This document shows positions 37,001 to 45,908 of a DNA stretch of 64,000 bases, piece after piece. A model generated the notes under the pieces. It ran no database searches. It saw only the letters and a list, made by a program, of their open reading frames with translations, and had not been told where the DNA came from. The translations under genes were made by a program, and so were the position numbers. The DNA comes from Castellaniella sp035707805. GTDB taxonomy: Bacteria > Pseudomonadota > Gammaproteobacteria > Burkholderiales > Burkholderiaceae_B. The stretch spans positions 1 through 64,000 of the forward strand of contig DASSTS010000044.1 in NCBI GenBank assembly GCA_035707805.1, given 5' to 3'. Within the stretch, counting starts at the first letter, position 1; every line of letters begins with the position of its first letter.

Positions 37001-38038
37001 CGCGCGGTAGCGGCTGTGGCGGCGCAGGCCGCGCAGCGCGCGGGCGGCATCGGCCAGCAGCGCGGGCAGCGCCGTGTTTTCGTCGAATTCCCAGGCCCAG
37101 GGCACCACGTTCATCACGGTGGCGACGGCGCGGGCGCTGCGGCTGCCCAGCCGGCCCATGGCGGGCACCCCCGTCACGCAGGCGGCCGCGCCCAGGTGGC
37201 GCGCCACGTAGGCGGCGCCCAGGGCCGTCAGGATGTCCGGCCAGGCCACCTCGGTGGACTGTTCCAGGGCGCGCAGGGCCTGGATCAGGGATTGGGGAGC
37301 GTCCCGTTCCTGGCGCAAGCAGGCCGCCGCGCTGAGCGCGGTGCGGGGCGCGAGACTGGCGGCCGGGACGCGGCCTTGGCAGTGCGCGAGCCAGAATTCG
37401 CGAGCCCGGACGCGGGCCTCGCCGGCCCGCCAGGCCTGGTCCTCGGCCCAGACCGGCGCCAGCGGGGCCAGCGGCGGATCGCGGTCGGGCTCGCCCCTGC
37501 CCAGGGCATCGTACAGGCGGATGGCGCGGCCCTCGATCAGGGCCATGCCGTAGCCGTCCGCGGCCAGGTGGTGGACGCGCTGGTACCACAGGGTCAGGGC
37601 GGGGCCGCACAGAAAGAGGATCTGGGCCGACAGCGGGTCGCGCAGGGGATCGACGGGACGCGCCAGATCACGCCGGATCCATTCGAGGGCCCGCTCATGC
37701 GCCCCGGCCTGGCCTTGTGCGCGCAGGTCGCGGACCTCCAGGCGCGGGACGCGGCCGGGGTCCAGGCGCTGCACCGGCCCCTGCGCGTGCTCCTCGAAGC
37801 GCAGGGACAGGGCCTCGGCCTCGGCCAGGGTCCGGTCCACGGCCCTGGCGAAGCGCGGCACGTCCAGCGGGCTGCGCAGCGTCGTGCAGTGCGCCGGGTT
37901 GAAAATGGGATTGCCCGGATCCAGGCGCTGGGCGTACCACAGGCCTTCCTGGGCTTCGGTCAGCGGCGCCCAGCCCGGCGCGCCGGATGCCGCCTGCGAC
38001 GCCGCGTCGGACCCGTCCGTCTTCATGGGTTCAGGCAT
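34007..38038 (-). CDS. entF: Enterobactin-type NRPS, EntF-like (C-A-T-TE, serine)
   Basis: This one-module synthetase of 1343 residues should join DHB to serine and release the (cyclic) oligomer. The condensation domain (about 25-450) has HHLAADG at 156-162. The adenylation domain (about 475-985) has YTSGSTGAPKG with Lys631. Pocket residues read by hand (FDVSVWE with Asp668, LHFVPSML, VFCSGEA, LYGPTEAAVDV) give the serine code of EntF, DVWHFSLVDK. The carrier domain has DDFFALGGHSLL with Ser1014 as the phosphopantetheine site. The thioesterase has GWSVGG with Ser1149. It overlaps the carrier-protein gene by eight bases; ATG 38026 is an alternative start. No MbtH-like gene is seen nearby. Confidence 0.94.
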   Translation of the reverse strand: MPEPMKTDGSDAASQAASGAPGWAPLTEAQEGLWYAQRLDPGNPIFNPAHCTTLRSPLDVPRFARAVDRTLAEAEALSLRFEEHAQGPVQRLDPGRVPRLEVRDLRAQGQAGAHERALEWIRRDLARPVDPLRDPLSAQILFLCGPALTLWYQRVHHLAADGYGMALIEGRAIRLYDALGRGEPDRDPPLAPLAPVWAEDQAWRAGEARVRAREFWLAHCQGRVPAASLAPRTALSAAACLRQERDAPQSLIQALRALEQSTEVAWPDILTALGAAYVARHLGAAACVTGVPAMGRLGSRSARAVATVMNVVPWAWEFDENTALPALLADAARALRGLRRHSRYRAESLRRDLALPGGLPRLHGPILNVLPFDAPYAAAGLDAAQAVLCTGPVEDLTFSFRAAPDAGGLRIEIEANPTLYLESQVQAHLERLTAFLENALRASRLADVPTLTPEEHERWALAPNRTDHPLPEGTLWSRILARLRADPACVGLEDAGGGARAWTYAEIDAWTAAASRRLRAAGARPGARVAVALPRSAERVLCMLAILRSGAAYLPLDPDQPPARLRRILDDAQVCALIGPAPLCDGLATQPLSLAEIAAALDGSDDGTAPAAGPEDPAYVIYTSGSTGAPKGVIVSHAAIVNRLEWMREHYAIGPQDRVLQKTPATFDVSVWELFLPFLSGARLVVAPPGAHRDPAWLCKLIRTHAISVLHFVPSMLAAILEEPASRGLHARLVFCSGEALPAALRDRFHDRIRAELHNLYGPTEAAVDVSFWAAGPDDDSQPVPIGRPVWNTQLHVLDALLRPVPPGVPGQLYLGGRQLAIGYLGRPDLTAERFIPAPPGLPEGRLYASGDLAARREDGAIVYLGRLDHQVKLRGQRIELGEIEAVLTARADIAQAAVLAREDQPGRTLLAAYLVAEAGGPAPDPRALAADAAAQLPGYMVPAAWVFLDKLPVTANGKLDRKALPAPGPAHREIGSAPRTATEQLVARAFRTVLGLSATPSLEDDFFALGGHSLLAARLALKLRETHEASLGTVFQHPTVMRLAAHLDAQAFHPELAAQAGFGPVVTLREADGRPALFCIHPAGGLSWCYGALARALPTPRTVHGIQAPALALDGRAPAASLAEMARGYADLLQSMQARGPYHLAGWSVGGILAQAVAAELQARGHAVGAVALLDAYPCEAWRGRPEPAPEDLYKALLHIAGADPHALPAERLNRSGVLAFLAATGHPLAELSPDRLDAVFDTVARTNRLVRGHCHARYAGTVLHFQAALEPDAAGLDPHAWRPHVGALAVHPVAATHAALPGAEAVGRIAPVLDAGMVAADPAPPAVGIRPIDLPLKEETA

Positions 38039-38288
38039 CGGTCCGGCTGCCGGCGGCGCCCGCTGCGTCCCGGACGAGGGACCACCATTGCGCCAAGGTG
38101 GCCTCGGCCGCCAGATCGGCGAATTCGATCCTCGCGCCCGCCTCGCGCCATTGCGAGGCCAGTTTCATGAGCCGCATGGAATCCAGGCCCAGGTCCATCA
38201 GGTTGTCGTCGTCGAGGATGTCGTCAGGGGATTCATGCAGCATGCGGGCGATGTCGGCGCGCATGCGCTCCAGGGTAAGTGCGGTCAT
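38031..38288 (-). CDS. Stand-alone aryl carrier protein (EntB C-terminal half)
   Basis: This 85-residue protein is a free aryl carrier protein. The helix-Ser motif DLGLDSMRLMKLASQWREAG carries the phosphopantetheine serine. The sequence around it (LRADIA-like start, DDDNLMDLGLDS, and the closing TLAQWWSLV) follows the carrier domain of EntB, with which EntE and EntF interact. It should receive DHB from EntE and present it to the EntF condensation domain. It lies 33 bases after entE and overlaps entF by eight bases, so the loading pair and the NRPS are adjacent, while the isochorismatase half of EntB is three genes further on. Confidence 0.92.
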   Translation of the reverse strand: MTALTLERMRADIARMLHESPDDILDDDNLMDLGLDSMRLMKLASQWREAGARIEFADLAAEATLAQWWSLVRDAAGAAGSRTDA

Positions 38289-38321
38289 GGCAGGAACGGA
38301 CGGAAGGTTGCAAGGGAATCT

Positions 38322-39989
<1,668 letters not shown>

Positions 39990-40004
39990 AATTGTGATGC
40001 TCAT

Positions 40005-40023
40005 GATAATGAGAATGATTATA
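40005..40023 (-). promoter_or_regulatory. Fur box overlapping the entE -10 element
   Basis: GATAATGAGAATGATTATA matches the 19-bp Fur consensus GATAATGATAATCATTATC at 16 positions. Read on the minus strand the site begins with TATAAT, a perfect -10 hexamer (40023 to 40018). Fur binding would therefore block RNA polymerase directly. No good -35 is visible. The start of transcription should fall near 40010, leaving a leader of only about 20 bases before ATG 39989, or almost none before ATG 40004. Confidence 0.88.
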
Positions 40024-40114
40024 GACTTTTGAATCTTCAAATCCAGTCGCGGCGCCCGGCGGCCCAAGCCCAAGCCCAGGCGCAGGCCCGGGGCGGCGGT
40101 CCGGCCGGGAGGCG

Positions 40115-40151
40115 GGCTGGAGTCAGCCGGGCAGCCCCGCTGACTCCAGCC
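40115..40151. repeat. 13-bp perfect inverted repeat spanning the transferase stop codon
   Basis: GGCTGGAGTCAGC at 40115-40127 is repeated as its exact complement at 40139-40151, with an 11-base spacer. The hairpin covers the last codons and stop of the phosphopantetheinyl transferase gene on the minus strand. It has no T tract, so it is not a standard intrinsic terminator. It could pause or weakly end transcription before the entE promoter, or protect the 3' end of the transport transcript. Confidence 0.5.
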
Positions 40152-40854
40152 AGGCGGACAGGTCCAGCCGCGTCAGGCGCCAAGCCGGACCGGGCGCGGG
40201 CAGGCACAGGGCGGCGCAGTCCGCCGGCGACTGCCACAAGAGGCGGACGTGCAGGCCCTCGGCCGCGGGCAGGCCCGAGACGCGCAGCCAGCCCTCGCCG
40301 GCGGACTGCAGGCGCAGGCAGCCCGGCTCGACGGACAGGCCCAGACCGCAGGCCTTCAGGACGGCCTCGCGGCAGACCCATTCGGCGCAGAACGTCTGGG
40401 TGTCCCGCTGCGGCGGCACGGCGCCGTCGCGGCCGCCGTCCTGTGGGCCGGCGGGAGCGGCCCCGTCCGGATCCCGGCCTGTCGCGAATCGGAACAGCGC
40501 GGCGTCCACCCGCTGGGGGCAGGTTTCCACGTCCACCCCCAGCGCCTGGACGCCGACGGCCGCCAGGACGTGGTCGCCGCTGTGGGCTAGGTTGAAATGC
40601 CAGCCGGCCGGGTCGGCCAGGGCGGGCTTGCCGCGCGGGCCCGCCGCCAGGGCGATGTCCGCCGGCGGCACGCCAAGACGGTGCGCCAGCATCTGGCGCA
40701 CCAGGGCGCGCGCCGTCAGGCTGCGCAGGCGGTCCCCGGACTGGCGCAGGCGCGTGATCCATTGCCATTCGGCATCCGGCAGCAGCCGGCGCAACTGAGC
40801 GGCCTGCGCCGGATCGGGCAGGCCGCGCAACGCGACGACGTGGGTGGCGTCCAT
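40123..40854 (-). CDS. 4'-phosphopantetheinyl transferase, Sfp/EntD type
   Basis: This enzyme should attach phosphopantetheine to the aryl carrier and the EntF carrier domain. The 243-residue protein has the family order: GPRGKPALAD, WHFNLAHSGDHVLAAVG, LGVDVETCPQ (magnesium-binding Asp and Glu) and AEWVCREAVLKACGLGL. A Gly/Asp-rich insert of about 20 residues (about 128-150) lies between the second and third motifs. It is nine bases after the esterase gene, the last gene of the transport operon and 133 bases upstream of entE. Confidence 0.92.
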   Translation of the reverse strand: MDATHVVALRGLPDPAQAAQLRRLLPDAEWQWITRLRQSGDRLRSLTARALVRQMLAHRLGVPPADIALAAGPRGKPALADPAGWHFNLAHSGDHVLAAVGVQALGVDVETCPQRVDAALFRFATGRDPDGAAPAGPQDGGRDGAVPPQRDTQTFCAEWVCREAVLKACGLGLSVEPGCLRLQSAGEGWLRVSGLPAAEGLHVRLLWQSPADCAALCLPAPGPAWRLTRLDLSAWLESAGLPG

Positions 40855-40863
40855 GGCCGCGGC

Positions 40864-41655
40864 TTACTGGGCCGCCAGCGCCACAGCGCGTTGCGCCGAC
40901 GCGGGCAGGGCCTGGCCGTGGCCGATGCCGTCCAGCAGCTCCAGCCGGCACGCCAGGCGCGGGATGCCGGCCAGCCGGCGGGCCAGGGCCCGCAGCGCCG
41001 GCAGCGTCGCAGTGCCGTCTTCGCCCGTGCGGGGCGCGGCGGTCTGGGGCCGCGGATGCCAGCGTTCCTCGGTGCCCGCCATCAGCGTCAGCCGCACCGG
41101 CCGGGGCGGCGGGGCGTCGCGCAGCGCATCGAGCCGGGCGGCGGCCAGGCCCTCGTGCCACCACAGGGACGGGCTGGCGCAGATCACCTGGGCGAATGCC
41201 GCCGGCCGCCGCGCCAAGGCATGGAGCGCGCAGAGGCCGCCATAGGAATGGCCGTACAGGCTCAGGCGGGCGCGGTCCAGGGCCGCCTGGTGCCCGGCCC
41301 AGTCCAGCATCGGGCCCAGCAGTTCGTCCAGAAAGGCGTCGGCGCCGCCGCACTGCCAGCCGGGCATGCGTGGGTCGGGCCAGCGGCCGCCGTCCGGCGC
41401 CGGCGGCGTGTAGTCCAGGGCGCGCCGCGCGAGGGCCTGCGGTCCGTCCGACCCTTGCGGCCCGTGCGAGGGGACCAGGATGGCGCAGGCATCCAGTCCG
41501 CTGGACGGCGGCAGGGGCCATACCCAGTCGCCGTCCAGCAGGACCAGCAGCGGCCAGCCCCCGTCCGGCGGCGCGGACTCCGGCACGCGCAGGCGCAGCC
41601 GGCGCCGCCCGTGCGGATCGCCGCCGCCGTCCAGAACGGTTTCCCGCAGGCTCAT
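40864..41655 (-). CDS. Alpha/beta-hydrolase, siderophore esterase-like (Fes/IroE type)
   Basis: This 263-residue hydrolase has the nucleophile elbow GHSYGG with Ser137, followed by CASPSLWWHE, the pattern of IroE/Fes-like esterases (S-P-S-x-W-W). A His near the C-terminus (GIGHGQAL) completes the likely triad. It has no signal peptide, so it should act in the cytoplasm on imported ferric siderophore. It lacks the N-terminal domain of E. coli Fes. Its start overlaps the binding-protein gene as ATGA, which ties it to uptake. A second esterase of this type is at 44801-45604. Confidence 0.87.
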   Translation of the reverse strand: MSLRETVLDGGGDPHGRRRLRLRVPESAPPDGGWPLLVLLDGDWVWPLPPSSGLDACAILVPSHGPQGSDGPQALARRALDYTPPAPDGGRWPDPRMPGWQCGGADAFLDELLGPMLDWAGHQAALDRARLSLYGHSYGGLCALHALARRPAAFAQVICASPSLWWHEGLAAARLDALRDAPPPRPVRLTLMAGTEERWHPRPQTAAPRTGEDGTATLPALRALARRLAGIPRLACRLELLDGIGHGQALPASAQRAVALAAQ

Positions 41656-42815
41656 GGCCGGGGCCGCAGGTCGACCAGGTAGGTGCCTTCCAGCGGGACG
41701 GCCAGGAATTGCGTGTTGATCTCGCGCAGCGTCTGGGCCGGGTCCGTGTCGGCGAAGCGGTCCGGATGGATCCAGCGGGCGAGCGCCTCGATGAAGACCA
41801 CGTGCAGCGGCGAGTCGTTGAAGGCGTGCCAGATGCCGTGGCTGTTGCCGGAGCGCACGGCCGGCAGGGCGTCCAGGCGATTGGCCTCGATCAGGCGCTG
41901 CAGGCTCGCGCGGGCCTGGGCCTCGGACACGCCGGCGCCGATGGCCAGCCCCTTGGCGGCGCGCGAGCCGGTTCCGGTGGCCACGTAGACCTGGGGCTCG
42001 CGCGAGTTGATGTATTCGAAATTCAGCTTCCCGGTTGCGCTTTTCAGCACGTCGGCGCCGATGTTGTGGCCGCCCGCGTAGCGCACCATTTCGTTGAAGG
42101 TGCCCACGCCCGGTGAATTGCAGCAGTCGGTGCTGCCCGCGTGCGCATGGATGAAGACGGCCGGCCGCTGGTCCTCGGGCAGGCCGGCCAGGCGCTGGGC
42201 GACGTCGCGCATGTGCTGCGCATAGAATCGGATGAAGGCCTCGGTCTGCGCCTCGTGGCCGATGGCGCGGCCCAGGGCGCGCAGGCTGGGGATGGTGTTT
42301 TCCATGGGCCGCATGAAGAAATCGATGACGATCACGGGAATGCCCGCCGCCTCCAGGCGTCCGATGAGCGGCGAGTCGCCGGCCGCCTGGCCCGGGGCGA
42401 GGCCGGCGAAGGATGCGGTCATGACCACCAGGTCGGGGCGCAGCGCCAGCGTGCTTTCCACCGAGAACGAATCCGCCGTGTGGCGGCCCACGACGGGGAC
42501 GCGCGCCAAGCCGGGGAAGCGGCGCAGGGCGGCCTGGTAGTCCGGCGCGAACGAGGTCTTGAATTCATCGGACCAGCCCGCCAGGATGGCCGCCGGGTCC
42601 GGCGTCAGCAGGGAAAGCACCTGGAAATGACGCGCCTGCGCCAGCACCACCCGGTGCGCCGGCCCCGGCAGCGTCACCTGGTGGCCCAGCACGTCGGTGA
42701 CCTGGATGGGCGCGGCGGCGGCCGGTCCGCCGGCCAGCAGCGCCAGCATCGTCAGGCAGGACGCCAGCAGCCGCAGGGCATGGCGCAGAAGGCGGGAGGT
42801 CTCGGGGTGGCTCAT
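41652..42815 (-). CDS. Iron-siderophore ABC transporter, periplasmic binding protein
   Basis: This 387-residue protein has a Sec signal peptide (about 1-35, cleaved near GGPAAAAPIQV). The class III binding-protein fold follows: ITV-like start IQVTDVLGHQVTLPGPAHRV, then ESTLALRPDLVVMTASF (helical backbone) and TFNEMVRYAGGHNIGADVLK. It should hand ferric siderophore to the FecCD permease. It is larger than FepB, and the ligand cannot be read from sequence. It lies 23 bases after the ATPase gene and overlaps the esterase gene. Confidence 0.9.
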   Translation of the reverse strand: MSHPETSRLLRHALRLLASCLTMLALLAGGPAAAAPIQVTDVLGHQVTLPGPAHRVVLAQARHFQVLSLLTPDPAAILAGWSDEFKTSFAPDYQAALRRFPGLARVPVVGRHTADSFSVESTLALRPDLVVMTASFAGLAPGQAAGDSPLIGRLEAAGIPVIVIDFFMRPMENTIPSLRALGRAIGHEAQTEAFIRFYAQHMRDVAQRLAGLPEDQRPAVFIHAHAGSTDCCNSPGVGTFNEMVRYAGGHNIGADVLKSATGKLNFEYINSREPQVYVATGTGSRAAKGLAIGAGVSEAQARASLQRLIEANRLDALPAVRSGNSHGIWHAFNDSPLHVVFIEALARWIHPDRFADTDPAQTLREINTQFLAVPLEGTYLVDLRPRP

Positions 42816-42838
42816 GGGCGTCGGAAAACGGGTTGGGA

Positions 42839-43624
42839 TCAGGATGCCGGCGCGCGCAGGCCGTCGATCAGGATGTGGGACAGACCGCGCGAGCAGGTTT
42901 CCACGCGCGCCGAGACCTGGTAGACCTCGGCCAGCGAGTCGGGGGTGATGACCTCGCGCGGCGTGCCGTGGCCGGCCAGTTCGCCGTCGCGGATCAGCAG
43001 CGCCTCGTCGCTGCGCTGCAGCGCGATATTGAGGTCATGCAGCACGATCAGGGTGGTCAGACCGTGCTCGCGGGTCTCCTGCGCCAGCAGGTCCATGACA
43101 TGGCACTGGAAATTCAGGTCCAGGGCCGACAGGGGTTCGTCCAGCAGCAGCAGCCGCGGCTTGCGGATCAGCGCCTGGGCCAGGCCCACCAGTTGTTTCT
43201 GGCCGCCCGAGAGCTGGTCCAGGTAGTGCATGGCCAGGTGTTCGATGCCCAGGCGGCCGAGCACGTCCAGGATGCGCTGCGGACTGGCCGCCTGGGCGGC
43301 CGGGTCCAGGTCCGAGGCGCGCGCCGCCACCATGACAGATTCGAATACGCGCAGGTGCACCGCGGCGGGCAGGGACTGCGGCAGGTACACCACGCTTTGC
43401 GCCCGCCGTTCGAAGGACAGGCGCGTCAGGTCCTGGCCGTCCAGCATCACCTGGCCGCCGGCCGTCTTCAGCAGCCCCGCCAGGGCCTTGAGCAGCGTGG
43501 ACTTGCCGCTGCCGTTGGGGCCCAGCAGCGACACCACGCGGCCCGGCTGCAGCGGCCCCGCCGACAGGTGGCGGATGATGGGGCGGCGGCCGTAGGCGAC
43601 CGACAGGTCATGGATCTGCAGCAT
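42839..43624 (-). CDS. Iron-siderophore ABC transporter, ATP-binding protein (FepC-like)
   Basis: This 261-residue ATPase has Walker A (LLGPNGSGKSTLLKAL), a Q-loop in VVYLPQSLPA, signature LSGGQKQLVGLAQAL, Walker B in LLLLDEPLSALDLNFQ and the H-loop VLHDLNIALQRSDEAL. These are standard for FepC/FecE importers. It starts three bases after the permease stop. It should drive ferric-siderophore import with the adjacent permease. Confidence 0.93.
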   Translation of the reverse strand: MLQIHDLSVAYGRRPIIRHLSAGPLQPGRVVSLLGPNGSGKSTLLKALAGLLKTAGGQVMLDGQDLTRLSFERRAQSVVYLPQSLPAAVHLRVFESVMVAARASDLDPAAQAASPQRILDVLGRLGIEHLAMHYLDQLSGGQKQLVGLAQALIRKPRLLLLDEPLSALDLNFQCHVMDLLAQETREHGLTTLIVLHDLNIALQRSDEALLIRDGELAGHGTPREVITPDSLAEVYQVSARVETCSRGLSHILIDGLRAPAS

Positions 43625-43627
43625 GGC

Positions 43628-44683
43628 TTATTTCATTTGGCGGCGCAGCACCACCGCCAGGAAAAACGGCACGCCCACCAGCGAGGTCACGATCCCCACG
43701 GGAATGATGATGCCGGGCACGATGTTCTTCGAGGCGATCGAGGCCAGCGACAGGATGGTGCCGCCCACGAGCGCGCTGCCCGGCAGGTAGAAGCGGTGAT
43801 CCTCGCCGAACAGCCGCCGCGCGATGTGCGGGGCGATGAGGCCGACAAAGCCGATGGTGCCGACGAAGGCGACGGCCAGCGCCGCCAGCACGCTGATGCG
43901 CACCAGCGCGGTCAGCCGCAGGCGCGGCACGTCGATGCCGAAGCTGGCCGCGCGGTCCTCGCCCAGGCGCAGGGCCGTCAGTTTCCACGTGTCGCGCAGC
44001 GACAGCGGCAGCAGGGCGGCAAAGACGGCGAGCAGGATGCCGACCTTCGCCCAGGACGAGCGGGCCAGGCTGCCCATGGTCCAGAACACCAGCCCCTGCA
44101 GCGCCTCGGCGCTGGCCACGAACTGCACCAGGGACACCGCGGCGTTGAAGGAAAACACCAGGGCGATGCCGAACAGCACGAGTCCGGCGGTGCTCATGGC
44201 GCCCCAGCGCGCCACCGCGTCCAGCAGCAGGGACGACACCAGCGCGAAGGCGAAGGCGTTGGCCGGGATCATCCAGGACTGCGGCACGCCCGGCAGCGAG
44301 ATGTCCAGCACGATCGCCAGCGACGCGCCGAATGCCGCGGCCGACGAGATGCCCAGCGTGAAGGGGCTGGCCAGGGGGTTGTTCAGGATGGTCTGCATCT
44401 CGCCGCCCGCCAGGCCCAGGGCCAGGCCCACGGCCACCGCCATCAGCGCGTAGGGCAGGCGGATGTCCCAGACGATCACGCGGGTCGTCGGGTCCGACTG
44501 GGCGGGATGCAGCAGCGCGTGACCCAGTTCGGCCCATCCCAGCCCCGAGGGGCCGAGCATGAAGTCCGCCAGGATGGACGCCAGGATGACGACGCCCAGC
44601 AGGGCGACCAGCAGCCAGCGGCGGCGCAGCATGCGCCGGTAGTCCAGCAGGGCGGGAGCGGGAGTCGTCAGGGTTGAGTCCAT
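43628..44683 (-). CDS. Iron-siderophore ABC transporter, FecCD-family permease
   Basis: This 351-residue protein has about ten transmembrane segments and the FecCD/BtuC pattern: DIRLPYALMAVAVGLALGLA, GGEMQTILNNPLASPFTLGI, FVGTIGFVGLIAPHIARRLF and GIVTSLVGVPFFLAVVLRRQ. E. coli uses a FepD-FepG pair for enterobactin. Only one permease gene is here, so it probably forms a homodimer like BtuC. It is the first gene of the minus-strand transport operon and faces a divergent esterase gene. Confidence 0.93.
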   Translation of the reverse strand: MDSTLTTPAPALLDYRRMLRRRWLLVALLGVVILASILADFMLGPSGLGWAELGHALLHPAQSDPTTRVIVWDIRLPYALMAVAVGLALGLAGGEMQTILNNPLASPFTLGISSAAAFGASLAIVLDISLPGVPQSWMIPANAFAFALVSSLLLDAVARWGAMSTAGLVLFGIALVFSFNAAVSLVQFVASAEALQGLVFWTMGSLARSSWAKVGILLAVFAALLPLSLRDTWKLTALRLGEDRAASFGIDVPRLRLTALVRISVLAALAVAFVGTIGFVGLIAPHIARRLFGEDHRFYLPGSALVGGTILSLASIASKNIVPGIIIPVGIVTSLVGVPFFLAVVLRRQMK

Positions 44684-44734
44684 GCCGGGAAAGCCACAGG
44701 CCCGGCATGCGGGCCCGCGTGCTTGAAGCCTGAA

Positions 44735-44770
44735 AAGAATGAGAACTGTTTACGTTGGAGAAAGTATAGT
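44735..44770. promoter_or_regulatory. Divergent promoter region with a weak Fur-like site
   Basis: This 117-base gap separates the transport operon (minus) from the esterase gene (plus). TATAGT at 44765-44770 (plus) and TATACT at 44768-44763 (minus) are overlapping -10 candidates. AAGAATGAGAACTGTTTAC at 44735-44753 matches the Fur consensus at only 11 of 19 positions, mostly in its left half. Iron control here is plausible from context but weak from sequence. Confidence 0.45.
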
Positions 44771-44800
44771 GGATGATGCCTGTTTCCGTCCCGAACCGCC

Positions 44801-45604
44801 ATGTCCGTGCCTCAGCCGATCTCCGACTCCGACCTTGCTTTCGACCTGCCTGTCGAGGGCAGGGCCTGTTCCGTGCGGATCGCCGTGCCGCCGGGCTTGA
44901 TGCCCGCCGCGGGCTGGCCGGTGGCCTATGTGCTGGATCTGCGGCAGTTCGATGCAATGCGTGCCGATCCCGGCGGGCTGCCGGGCCTGCTGGTCGGCCT
45001 GGGGCCGGATGATCCGGCGCACCGTGTATGGGACTATACGCCGCGCCTGCCGTCGCGCCCGGCGCCGCCGCCCGGCGCGGACGGCGATGCCGCGCGCTGG
45101 CTGCGCGTCCTGGACCTGGTGCGCGGCCACGTCGCCGCCGCCCATCGCCTGGATGCGCGGCGCCAGGCGCTGTGCGGGCATTCCCTGGGCGCCTTGTTCG
45201 CCCTGTATGTCATGACCCATCGGCCCGGCGCCTTCGACGGCTACGTGCTGTCCAGCCCTTCGGTCTGGTGGGGCGGCGGCTATGCCGGGCGCCTGCTGCG
45301 CCGCCGCCGGAACTGCTTGTGCATCCGGGGCCTGCCGGCATTGGGCGTCAGCCTGACGGTGGGCGGGCACGAGCAGGGCCTGGGGCCGGACGATGCGGAT
45401 GCGACGCCCGAAGAGCGCGAACGCCGACTGGCCATGCGCCGCGCCCGCGGCATGGTGGACGGGATGCATGCGCTGGCGGCGGAATTCGCCGCTTGTCCCG
45501 GCCTGCGCTGGCGCAGCGCCGTGCTGGCGGGCCGCAGCCACCGGACGGCGCCGCTGGATGCGCTGATGCCGGGCTGGCGCTGGCTGCTCGACGCAGAGGG
45601 CTGA
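44801..45604 (+). CDS. Second siderophore esterase-like alpha/beta-hydrolase
   Basis: This 267-residue hydrolase has the nucleophile motif GHSLGA with Ser128 and the same SSPSVWWGG segment as the 40864-41655 enzyme. The late His is in LAGRSHRTAPLDAL. It has no signal peptide. It is transcribed away from the transport operon and toward the receptor. Two related esterases around one transporter could act on different forms (cyclic and linear) or hydrolysis steps; that is inference. The start at 44801 (MSVPQPISDSDLAFDLPVEG) is the first ATG; no strong binding site is seen. Confidence 0.83.
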   Translation: MSVPQPISDSDLAFDLPVEGRACSVRIAVPPGLMPAAGWPVAYVLDLRQFDAMRADPGGLPGLLVGLGPDDPAHRVWDYTPRLPSRPAPPPGADGDAARWLRVLDLVRGHVAAAHRLDARRQALCGHSLGALFALYVMTHRPGAFDGYVLSSPSVWWGGGYAGRLLRRRRNCLCIRGLPALGVSLTVGGHEQGLGPDDADATPEERERRLAMRRARGMVDGMHALAAEFAACPGLRWRSAVLAGRSHRTAPLDALMPGWRWLLDAEG

Positions 45605-45821
45605 CCGCCTCCGGACCCGGAAACTGGCGCCATCACGGTGATCGACGGCGCAGCCTGCGCCGTAAAGGCCCCGCTACGATCTGCCGGCCCATCCGAACAG
45701 CCTGGCCCTGTCGGCCGACGGCCGGACGCTGTTCGCGACGATCAAGGGGCCGCATGACGACAAGCATCCCGCCTATCGCGCCGACGGTCTGGAAAGCGTC
45801 GTGCGGATCGAACTCGGCTGA
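45605..45821 (+). pseudogene. Remnant of a YncE-like beta-propeller gene
   Basis: The gap before the receptor still reads as the C-terminal blades of a YVTN/YncE protein, in two frames. Frame one, which follows the esterase stop directly, gives PDPETGAITVIDGAACAV. Frame two, from about 45672, gives RYDLPAHPNSLALSADGRTL, then FATIKGPHDDKHPAYRADGL and ESVVRIELG with a TGA at 45819. The sequence between (45660-45672) has lost or gained bases. The final blade pattern (HPN, then DG, then VVRIE) matches the end of the intact lipoprotein at 32892-34010. I see no start codon or signal sequence, so this is a fragment. Confidence 0.75.
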
Positions 45822-45831
45822 GTCTTCCTGT

Positions 45832-45861
45832 TTGATAACGAGAACCGTTATCGTTTATATT
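45832..45861 (+). promoter_or_regulatory. Receptor promoter with a Fur box between -35 and -10
   Basis: TTGATA (45832-45837) and TATATT (45856-45861) form a sigma-70-like promoter with 18 bases between them. GATAACGAGAACCGTTATC (45834-45852) fits the Fur consensus at 15 of 19 positions and fills the spacer. Iron-loaded Fur would occlude the promoter. The receptor ATG lies 47 bases after the -10. Confidence 0.87.
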
Positions 45862-45908
45862 CGCAAGAATTTTTACCGGTTCACACAGTTGCACAGCAAG
45901 GAAGACAC

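Noticed and set aside
35084..38170. Long plus-strand open frame opposite the NRPS gene
   Set aside because: Antisense shadow; low-complexity Arg/Gly/Gln composition and no family motifs, while the minus strand gives an intact C-A-T-TE module.
41667..41686. Possible lipobox (LASC, Cys20) in the siderophore binding protein at the 5' end of 41652-42815
   Set aside because: The hydrophobic stretch before that Cys is too short. A normal signal peptide cleaved near residue 35 fits better. (The interval given is only a pointer to the gene; the Cys codon is near 42756.)
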